A stretch of DNA of 5,982 nucleotides, from NCBI GenBank assembly GCA_024276595.1, contig JAJRWW010000728.1:1-5982 (forward strand), written 5' to 3'. The notes below the pieces were generated by a model. The model ran no database searches. It was not told the DNA's origin and worked only from the letters and a program-made list of their open reading frames with translations. Below, piece by piece: positions 1 through 5,428 of the stretch (its first letter is position 1; each line of letters begins with the position of its first letter). The position numbers and the translations under genes were made by a program. This DNA comes from Myxococcota bacterium. Lineage in GTDB: Bacteria; Myxococcota_A; Polyangia; HGW-17; JAJRWW01.

Positions 1-2795
1 ACGTCCCTCTCCTTGGGGTAGGTCTTGGAGGAGACCAGCGAGTGGCGGGCCTCAGCGAGCAGCCCTCCGGCCAGGCCGGCCACGTTGGCGGCGCCCATGA
101 CCGTCTCGGGGATGTCCATGGGAGCGGTGGCGGCTCCCGCCACGAACACGCCCTCCCGGTTGGTGACGCCCGGGGCGTAGCCCCCGCTTTGGATGAAGCC
201 GAAGCGGTTGCGCTCCACGCCACAGGCCTCGGCAAGCTCCTTCATACCCGCAGAGGGGCGCAGCCCCACGGAGAGGACGACCATGTCGTACTCCCGCTCC
301 TCGAAGCTGCCGTCGTCGGTGCCGGAGCGCACGATCAGGTTGTGGGTGTCGGTCCGCTCGCTGATGTTTACGATGGGCAGGAGGCCCCGCCGATACTTGA
401 CCCCAAAGTCGGCCTTGGAGCGCTCGTAGTAGGACTCGAAGCCCTTTCCGAAGCAGCGGATGTCGTTGTAGTAGATCGTCACCTCGGTGTCGTCGCCGGG
501 CAGGTGGTCCACCGCCATCATGGCCTCCTTGATGGCGTACATGCAGCAGACCGAGGAGCAGTACTCGGTGCCCAGCTCGCGGTCCCTGGACCCCACACAC
601 TGGATCCAGGCGATGGACTTGGGCTCTTTTTTGTCCGACGGCCGGATGACATGCCCCTGACAGGGCCCGGATGCGGACAGGATGCGCTCAAACTCCAGGC
701 TCGTAACCACGTTCGCCATGGGCCTGTAGGAGCCGAAGACCCCCTCCTTCTCCGGGCGATAGGGATCGAAGCCAGGCATGAGGATCACCGAGCCGATCTC
801 AATGTCCTCCTGCACGGGCGCCCGGAAATGGTCGATGGCGTTGGCCGGGCAGGCCCTGACGCACTCGAAGCACTCGCAGCAGTAGCCGCAGGCGAGGCAG
901 CGGGATGCGTCCTTAATCGCCTGCTCGTTGGTGAGACCAACGGCCACCTCGTCCCAGCCCTTGATCCGCTCTGCGGCGTCTCGATTGGTTGGCTCGTAGC
1001 GCTTCGCCACGGCCTCATGCTTGGGGATGGCTCGCCAGTCGTCGCCCGATGGCTTGATGTTCCGGTCGGTGGGGATCTCCACCTTGCGCAGGTAGCAGTC
1101 GATGGAGAGCGCTGCCTCGTGGCCATCCCGGATGGCCTCCACTGCAGATGCGGCGCCACCCTGGGCGTCACCCCCGGCGAATATCCACTCCACGTCGCTC
1201 TGCAAGGTATGGGGGTCTGCGCCCAGCAGGCCCCTGGGAGATGGCTTCACTCCAGAGCCCTCGAGCACCTCCAGGTTGGAGGCCTGACCCACCGCGAAGA
1301 TCACCTGGTCGGCGGCGAGCTCGCTGGTGGCAGAATCGTCGAAGCTGGGGTCGAACCTGCCCTCCTCGTCGAAGACCCGGGTGCAAGCCCGCAGCTTCAG
1401 GCCTGTGACCTTGCCCTCACCGAGCACCTCCAGAGGACCGGTGGACGCGTGGAGGGTACAGCCCTCCTCCAAGGCCTCCTCTATCTCCCAGGAGTTGGCG
1501 GGCATCTCGTCGCGAGACTCCAGGCAGGTGATGGCCACCTCTGCTCCCAGGCGCCGCGCGCAGCGGGCCACGTCCATGGCCACGTTCCCGCCGCCCACCA
1601 CCACCACGCGCTCGCCGAGGGGGACCTCCTCGAGCTGGTTGACCGCCTTGAGGAACTCCACCCCCCAGAGCACACCTTCCTTGTCGCTGCCATCCACGGG
1701 GATCTTGCGGCTCTGCTCCGCCCCCACTCCGATGAACACCGCCGCAAAGCCCTGCTCTCGGAGCTCGGCCAGGGTCACGTCCTTGCCCACCCGGGTCTCG
1801 GTCTTCACCTCCACGTTGGGTGCGTCGGTGATCACCTGGATCTCATGGTCCAGCACCTCCCGCGGCAGGCGGTAGTGGGGGATGCCGTTCCGCAGCATCC
1901 CACCCAGCTCCCTGTCCGACTCGAAGATGGTCACACCGTAGCCCATGGCCGCGAGATCATCGGCCGCGGTGAGCCCGGCCGGCCCGGAGCCCACGATGGC
2001 GATCCTTGCATCCGGACGCTCCACCTCCCCCCCGACATCCTTCCACTCGTTGCGCTTCAGGGTGGCGTTGTCGGCCGCGTGGCGCTTGATGGCCGCGATG
2101 GAGATGGGGCTGTCCACCTCCCCGCGCCTGCACTCGCCCTCGCAGGGATGGTGGCAGATTCGGCCCAGCACGCCGGGCAAGGGGATCCTCCTACGGATGA
2201 CGTCCAGCGCCTCCTGGAACTTGCCCTCCTTGGTCAAGGAGACGTAGGCGTGCACGTTGGTCTTCGCGGGGCAACCGTCCCGACATGGAGCCCGATCCGC
2301 CTTCGTGATGGCGTACGTCGAAGGGATTGCCTGTGGGTAGCGCTTGTAGATGGCTCCTCGGGCCCCCATGTCCTCGTCGAACTCGGACTCCACCTGCACC
2401 GGGCAGACCTCCACGCAGTCCCCGCAGGCGTTGCATTTTTCCAGGTCCACGTAGCGCGGCTTTTTTAGCACGGTCGCCGTGAAGCTGCCCGCCTCTCCGG
2501 CCAGCCTCTGCACCGTGGTGTTGGTCAATATCTCGATGTTCAGGTGCTTGGCAACCTCAATCAATTTCGGCGAGATAGTGCACATGGAGCAGTCGTTGGT
2601 GGGGAAGGTCTTGTCGAGCTGAGCCATCCTCCCGCCGATGGAGGTAGTCTCCTCTACCAGGTAGACCTTGTAGCCGGACTCGGCCAGGTCCAGCGCCGCG
2701 TTCATCCCGCCGATTCCGGCGCCCACGACCATGACCGCGCCGGTCTTTCCGCCGTTCACCTTCGCCTTCGAGGTTGAGTTGTCCGGTGTCGTCAT
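1..2795 (-). CDS. hdrA: HdrA-type flavoprotein with an inserted GltD-like NADH oxidoreductase module (3' end outside window)
   Basis: Reading the minus strand from the ATG at 2795 gives 931 uninterrupted codons that run off the left edge. Residues 1-160 match the HdrA front half: a Rossmann FAD motif GAGIGG (25-30), the HdrA signature LDKTFPTNDCSMC (60-72) and a ferredoxin motif with C121, C124, C127 and C131. Residues about 165-655 are a GltD cassette: an N-terminal cluster domain (C171, C175, C214, C218, C222), FAD motif GSGPAG (269-274), NAD(P) motif GGGNVAMD (401-408), a flavin GGD motif (541-543) and a cysteine cluster (C633, C636, C639, C640, C642, C645, C649). Residues 660-931 return to HdrA: C733-x12-C746-x3-C750-C751 has the spacing of the HdrA-specific cluster, followed by DIRCFGKGFE and DIPETV. 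Likely role: a cytoplasmic, possibly bifurcating, NADH-oxidising hub for HdrBC and MetVF. The archaeal N-terminal CHCG-type domain is absent at the front. A GTG lies one codon upstream of the chosen ATG. Identity is secure; the reaction is inferred. Confidence 0.9.
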   Translation of the reverse strand, partial: MTTPDNSTSKAKVNGGKTGAVMVVGAGIGGMNAALDLAESGYKVYLVEETTSIGGRMAQLDKTFPTNDCSMCTISPKLIEVAKHLNIEILTNTTVQRLAGEAGSFTATVLKKPRYVDLEKCNACGDCVEVCPVQVESEFDEDMGARGAIYKRYPQAIPSTYAITKADRAPCRDGCPAKTNVHAYVSLTKEGKFQEALDVIRRRIPLPGVLGRICHHPCEGECRRGEVDSPISIAAIKRHAADNATLKRNEWKDVGGEVERPDARIAIVGSGPAGLTAADDLAAMGYGVTIFESDRELGGMLRNGIPHYRLPREVLDHEIQVITDAPNVEVKTETRVGKDVTLAELREQGFAAVFIGVGAEQSRKIPVDGSDKEGVLWGVEFLKAVNQLEEVPLGERVVVVGGGNVAMDVARCARRLGAEVAITCLESRDEMPANSWEIEEALEEGCTLHASTGPLEVLGEGKVTGLKLRACTRVFDEEGRFDPSFDDSATSELAADQVIFAVGQASNLEVLEGSGVKPSPRGLLGADPHTLQSDVEWIFAGGDAQGGAASAVEAIRDGHEAALSIDCYLRKVEIPTDRNIKPSGDDWRAIPKHEAVAKRYEPTNRDAAERIKGWDEVAVGLTNEQAIKDASRCLACGYCCECFECVRACPANAIDHFRAPVQEDIEIGSVILMPGFDPYRPEKEGVFGSYRPMANVVTSLEFERILSASGPCQGHVIRPSDKKEPKSIAWIQCVGSRDRELGTEYCSSVCCMYAIKEAMMAVDHLPGDDTEVTIYYNDIRCFGKGFESYYERSKADFGVKYRRGLLPIVNISERTDTHNLIVRSGTDDGSFEEREYDMVVLSVGLRPSAGMKELAEACGVERNRFGFIQSGGYAPGVTNREGVFVAGAATAPMDIPETVMGAANVAGLAGGLLAEARHSLVSSKTYPKERD

Positions 2796-2804
2796 CACAG
2801 TTGT

Positions 2805-2808
2805 CTCC
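2805..2808 (-). promoter_or_regulatory. Ribosome binding site of the hdrA-GltD gene
   Basis: The minus strand reads GGAG nine bases before the ATG at 2795. This is a modest Shine-Dalgarno match. It supports M1 as the start, because the next in-frame methionine (residue 22) lies inside the first Rossmann strand and would break the FAD fold. Confidence 0.5.
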
Positions 2809-2945
2809 GGTTCCTGGTTGGGCTGCTGAGCGCCCCCGTGGTCGATGTGCCGGCGGTCAGGTCGCGGCGATCCCAGGGCCTCCCAGAGCGTCTGGAGCCG
2901 GCGTTCACGATCGGCAATCCGACGGCGAAATCGCCTACTCCTATA

Positions 2946-2999
2946 GACCTGCTTCCGTTCAAGTACCCGTATTACATAGGAGGTCGAGGGAAGCAGGTC
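2946..2999. repeat. Perfect 11-bp inverted repeat with a 32-base spacer
   Basis: The left arm GACCTGCTTCC (2946-2956) is the exact reverse complement of the right arm GGAAGCAGGTC (2989-2999). Arm centres are about 43 bp apart, close to four helical turns, which would put two bound regulator units on the same DNA face. The right arm overlaps a possible minus-strand -35 element. It could be a paired operator, or a hairpin if transcribed. No match to a named regulator is claimed. Confidence 0.6.
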
Positions 3000-3001
3000 A
3001 A
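2971..3001 (-). promoter_or_regulatory. Possible sigma-70-type promoter for hdrA
   Basis: On the minus strand TTGACC (3001-2996, five of six matches to TTGACA) is followed after 19 bases by TGTAAT (2976-2971, five of six matches to TATAAT). The spacer is longer than the ideal 17. The leader to the ATG would be about 170 bases. The element overlaps the 11-bp inverted repeat, which would suit repressor control. This is a consensus match by eye only. Confidence 0.25.
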
Positions 3002-3259
3002 GGCTTTTCACGCCCACAAAAAGAGCCCCGAGCTGCCCCTGCGGGAACATGATCGGATCGGTCGCGCCCCAGCACCAATTACGCATTTTGCCGACGTAGA
3101 GATGGGAGTTTTTTGTCTGCCATGCAGTGGATCTCGAGCCTGCCTCCACGCGGCCTCGCGGCGAGGAAAATCGAGCCCCTTTCCAGGAGAAATCGGGCTT
3201 GCATATCGAGTTGTGTGCCGCTACTTTACCCGTGCACTGGGAGTAAAAATATCTTCTGA

Positions 3260-3287
3260 GTGGCAGGATGATCACGCCGCCTGCCAC
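3260..3287. repeat. Perfect 8-bp inverted repeat upstream of hdrC
   Basis: GTGGCAGG (3260-3267) and CCTGCCAC (3280-3287) are exact reverse complements with a 12-base loop. The element ends 60 bases before the hdrC start and follows an A/T-rich patch (3244-3255) that could be promoter DNA. It may be an operator or a hairpin in the hdrC leader. No run of T follows it, so it is not an intrinsic terminator. Confidence 0.45.
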
Positions 3288-3334
3288 CCATATGTCGCGC
3301 TGGAGCACGCGCCGGCGGGCGGGTGCGAACCCTC

Positions 3335-3340
3335 AAGGAG
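3335..3340 (+). promoter_or_regulatory. Strong ribosome binding site that sets the hdrC start
   Basis: AAGGAG lies seven bases before the ATG at 3348, which is ideal spacing. It decides against the much longer reading frame that is open upstream to 2838, because conserved HdrC sequence begins only after this ATG. Confidence 0.8.
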
Positions 3341-3347
3341 AGGCGAT

Positions 3348-3854
3348 ATGATAGATCTCGGTGGAGCGAAGCTCGACCTCTGGAAGGAGATCTTTGGCGA
3401 CGAGAACATCCGGCACTGCTTCACCTGCGGCCGTTGCATCGCCGGGTGCCCCGCTTCCGAAGCTCGCAACCCACTGCGCATTAGAAGCCTGGTCAGGAAG
3501 GTGCTCCTGGGGCTCGAGGATGAGCTGCTGGACGACGACACCCCGTGGAGCTGTGTCACCTGCACCCGCTGCGAGGAGATGTGCCCCATGGGTGTGCGCC
3601 CCTTCGAGGTGGGGCTCGCCGTGCGCAAGTGGCAATGCGCCAACGACGAGACTCGCATCCCGCCAGCGATCGTGGATCTGTACACGCGTGGCTACTCCAT
3701 GCCGGTGGGCGCGAACCCGGACCTGCGCGAGGAGCTGGGACTGGAGCGAGAGCTGCCGCTGATCACATCGGACCCCGAGCTCCACGAGAAGTGGAAGCGG
3801 GTCCTCATGTCGGTCAAGCTCATCAAAGACAACGACTACATGTTCGGGGAGTGA
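3348..3854 (+). CDS. hdrC: HdrC-like iron-sulfur protein
   Basis: This encodes a 168-residue soluble protein with two typical [4Fe-4S] motifs: C24, C27, C30, C34 (CFTCGRCIAGCP) and C69, C72, C75, C79 (CVTCTRCEEMCP). The size and the two-cluster layout fit the HdrC family, in which the subunit passes electrons between the HdrA flavin hub and HdrB. No membrane segment is visible, so it is not the membrane-linked HdrE/DsrM type. The start is chosen from the strong Shine-Dalgarno sequence and because family similarity begins here. It is the first gene of the plus-strand operon, and its stop touches the hdrB start. Its partner is most likely the HdrA-GltD protein encoded divergently, and the nearby metVF suggests a role in MTHFR electron transfer. 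The clusters are seen in the sequence; the partner assignment is inferred. Confidence 0.92.
   Translation: MIDLGGAKLDLWKEIFGDENIRHCFTCGRCIAGCPASEARNPLRIRSLVRKVLLGLEDELLDDDTPWSCVTCTRCEEMCPMGVRPFEVGLAVRKWQCANDETRIPPAIVDLYTRGYSMPVGANPDLREELGLERELPLITSDPELHEKWKRVLMSVKLIKDNDYMFGE
3846..3851 (+). promoter_or_regulatory. Ribosome binding site for hdrB inside the end of hdrC
   Basis: GGGGAG lies five bases before the ATG at 3857 and only two before the ATG at 3854, which favours 3857 as the hdrB start. The arrangement GTGATGATG, containing the hdrC stop TGA, suggests translational coupling of the two subunits. Confidence 0.6.
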
Positions 3855-3856
3855 TG

Positions 3857-4741
3857 ATGCAGTACGGGCTTTTTTTGGGATGTAACATGCCGGCCCACAG
3901 GCCGGACATCGAGCGCTCCATCCGGGCCACCTTGACCGACCTCCACGTGGACTTCGTGGACGTGGATGGATACGTCTGCTGCCCTGGCTTCGGCACCTTT
4001 CCCGCGGTGGACCAGGACGCGCAGCTCGTGACCAACGCGTGGAACTACGCCATCGCCGAGGAGAAGGGGATCGACCTGATCACCCAGTGCGGCTCCTGCT
4101 ACAGCTCCATGAAGCTGGGCCGGGCCACCCTCCTGGAGAAGGAGGGCACCAAGGACCGGATCAACAAGCTCCTCGCGGTGGGAGACAAAAAGTACGAAGG
4201 CAGGGCGAACATGCGCCACATGATCGACCTGCTCTACAGCGAGGTGGGGCCGGAGCGGATCCGAGAGGCAATCAAGACCCCCCTTACGGGAGCCAGGATA
4301 GTGGTGCAGTACCCGTGCCACACCCGGTTCCCGAGTGAGCTGGTGGGCTTCGACGAGTCCTCGGGTAGACCGGATCGCCTCCGCAAGCTGGTGGAGGCGC
4401 TGGGCGCAACGGTGGAGACCTACAGCCTGGAGTACGGCTGCTGCGGTGGCTCGGGCGGCTTTCACAAGACGTCCGCCGCCGAGGCGGAGTCCTTCACAAA
4501 GCGCAAGTACGAGGCCATCCGGGACGAGACAGAGTGCGAGGCCATCGTGGGCTCGTGCATCACCTGCGTCATGTACATGGACCGGGTCCAGAAGCTGATC
4601 TCTACCGAGGAGGAAAAGTTCAGCTACCCGGTGTTCGACTACAACCAGCTTCTGGCCCTGTGCATGGGATATCCCCCATCACAGGTGGCTCGAATCTCGG
4701 TAGAGCCGCGCGAGGCCTTCATCCAAAAGTACTTCGGATAA
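3857..4741 (+). CDS. hdrB: HdrB-like CCG-domain protein (noncubane iron-sulfur subunit)
   Basis: The 294-residue product has the length and both cysteine motifs of HdrB. The first is C9-x31-C41-C42-x35-C78-x2-C81 and the second is C154-x40-C195-C196-x37-C234-x2-C237. In methanogen HdrB each motif binds a noncubane [4Fe-4S] cluster that cleaves the CoM-CoB heterodisulfide; bacteria lack those thiols, so the natural acceptor here is unknown. No motif cysteine has been lost, so both clusters are probably formed. The ATG at 3854 would add one methionine; 3857 has better Shine-Dalgarno spacing. The gene sits two bases after hdrC and twelve before metV. That suggests HdrB is the contact point to MetV-MetF, or reduces a disulfide in parallel. 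A T7 run (3870-3876) early in the gene could cause false frameshifts in sequencing, but the frame is intact. Confidence 0.93.
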   Translation: MQYGLFLGCNMPAHRPDIERSIRATLTDLHVDFVDVDGYVCCPGFGTFPAVDQDAQLVTNAWNYAIAEEKGIDLITQCGSCYSSMKLGRATLLEKEGTKDRINKLLAVGDKKYEGRANMRHMIDLLYSEVGPERIREAIKTPLTGARIVVQYPCHTRFPSELVGFDESSGRPDRLRKLVEALGATVETYSLEYGCCGGSGGFHKTSAAEAESFTKRKYEAIRDETECEAIVGSCITCVMYMDRVQKLISTEEEKFSYPVFDYNQLLALCMGYPPSQVARISVEPREAFIQKYFG

Positions 4742-4753
4742 GCGAGAGAGCAA

Positions 4754-5425
4754 ATGATCATCGCAAAGAGGAAACCCTTCGAGGAGATCAAGGACCTCAT
4801 CGACGGCTACCACAAACTGCTCAACGTCGGGTGTGGAACCTGCGTGGCGGTGTGTCTGGCAGGCGGCGAGAAGGAGGTGGAGGTCTTGAACGCCGAGATA
4901 GACATGGCCGGCAAGATCGCCGGCAAGCCCGTGTCCATAGACGGCGTGACAGTGGAGCGCCAGTGCGACATGGAGTACCTGGAGCAGCTCGACAAGCAGG
5001 TGGGGGAGTACGACGCTCTGCTCACCATGGCCTGCGGCGCTGGCGTCCAGTTCCTGGCCGAGCGATTCCCGGACAAGGTCGTGCTGCCCATGGTGGACAC
5101 CACCTTCATCGGCGTAAACAAGGCCATGGGCTGGTACGAGGAGCGCTGCCGCTCCTGCTCGAGCTGCGTGCTGGGGGCCACGGGCGGCGTCTGCCCGGTG
5201 ACCATGTGCGCCAAGGGGCTCTTCAACGGCCCCTGTGGCGGCACGAACCACGGCAACTGCGAGATCGACGACGCGCAGCCCTGCGCCTGGTACATGATCC
5301 ACGAGCGCCTGGAGAAGCAGGGGCGCCTGGAGCTGATGATGAAGTTCACCCCCGCCAGGGAGCACCAGAACCAGGTGCCCCGCACGGTCATCCAGCCCGG
5401 CTACCGAGCGCCCGACGAGGAGTAA
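4754..5425 (+). CDS. metV: MetV-type MTHFR_C protein, iron-sulfur/zinc subunit of methylenetetrahydrofolate reductase
   Basis: This 223-residue protein resembles MetV (MTHFR_C family), the small partner of MetF in acetogens and many Desulfobacterota. It starts with a cysteine motif C27-x2-C30-x3-C34 followed by GGEKEVE. The centre has C71 and C94. The C-terminal half is cysteine-rich: C132, C135, C138, C147, C152, C161, C169 and C177, including VCPVTMCAKG and GPCGG. In the family these residues bind iron-sulfur clusters and zinc, and carry electrons to the flavin of MetF. The ATG follows a weak purine-rich stretch (GAGAGAG, 4744-4750) twelve bases after hdrB, so translation may depend on coupling to hdrB. 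The gene ends three bases before metF, whose ribosome binding site lies within its last codons. The order hdrC-hdrB-metV-metF supports a physical Hdr-MTHFR complex, which is an inference. Confidence 0.88.
   Translation: MIIAKRKPFEEIKDLIDGYHKLLNVGCGTCVAVCLAGGEKEVEVLNAEIDMAGKIAGKPVSIDGVTVERQCDMEYLEQLDKQVGEYDALLTMACGAGVQFLAERFPDKVVLPMVDTTFIGVNKAMGWYEERCRSCSSCVLGATGGVCPVTMCAKGLFNGPCGGTNHGNCEIDDAQPCAWYMIHERLEKQGRLELMMKFTPAREHQNQVPRTVIQPGYRAPDEE
5417..5422 (+). promoter_or_regulatory. Ribosome binding site for metF within metV
   Basis: GAGGAG encodes the last two glutamates of MetV and lies six bases before the metF ATG at 5429. This fixes the metF start and implies coupled translation with metV. 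Confidence 0.75.
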
Positions 5426-5428
5426 CCA

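Larger units (their letters stand above)
2796..3347. other. Divergent intergenic region between hdrA and hdrC, no supported gene
   Basis: These 552 bases separate two divergent starts and presumably carry the promoters of both transcription units. The stretch has more A/T runs than the flanking genes, for example around 3076-3089, 3106-3116 and 3244-3255. A plus-strand frame stays open from 2838 into hdrC, but its translation resembles no known domain and lacks the codon bias of the neighbours. A near-perfect Shine-Dalgarno-like sequence (TAGGAGGT, 2977-2984) has no start codon at a usable distance. Two inverted repeats are listed separately. Possible plus-strand promoter elements near 3199-3227 (TTGCAT, 17 bases, TACTTT) and around 3244-3255 are too weak to call. 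Confidence 0.7.

Noticed and set aside
42..2468. A plus-strand open frame of 808 codons opposite hdrA
   Set aside because: It lies in exact codon register against hdrA. It stays open because hdrA avoids TTA, CTA and TCA codons over that span, as expected at high GC. The translation is rich in G, A, H, L and V with no recognisable domain, and its stop at 2466-2468 is simply the CTA codon of hdrA L110.
2460..2468. A AAA AAG slippery heptamer in hdrA (residues 110-112), as in dnaX frameshifting
   Set aside because: It encodes the LKKP stretch, of which KKP leads into the family-conserved PRYVD. No clear downstream stem or upstream stimulator was seen. The -1 frame gives about 90 codons without a recognisable domain. 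The full-length frame is clearly the functional one.
1..2795. Selenocysteine (in-frame TGA) in the HdrA protein
   Set aside because: Some HdrA-family proteins carry selenocysteine, but no in-frame TGA was found in the 931 visible codons, and the cluster positions C733, C746, C750 and C751 are ordinary cysteines.
3154..3166. Small hairpin CCTCG-CGG-CGAGG followed by AAAA
   Set aside because: A 5-bp stem is common in GC-rich DNA, there is no T run on the plus strand, and no gene ends here, so it is not called a terminator.
2838..3347. A 170-codon N-terminal extension of hdrC
   Set aside because: The frame is open but the extension has no HdrC similarity, and a strong ribosome binding site precedes the ATG at 3348. 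The open frame is probably chance.
3545..3853. A 103-codon extension of hdrB into hdrC in another frame
   Set aside because: HdrB similarity starts at MQYGLFLGC. The upstream part is a frame shadow of hdrC and resembles no known sequence.
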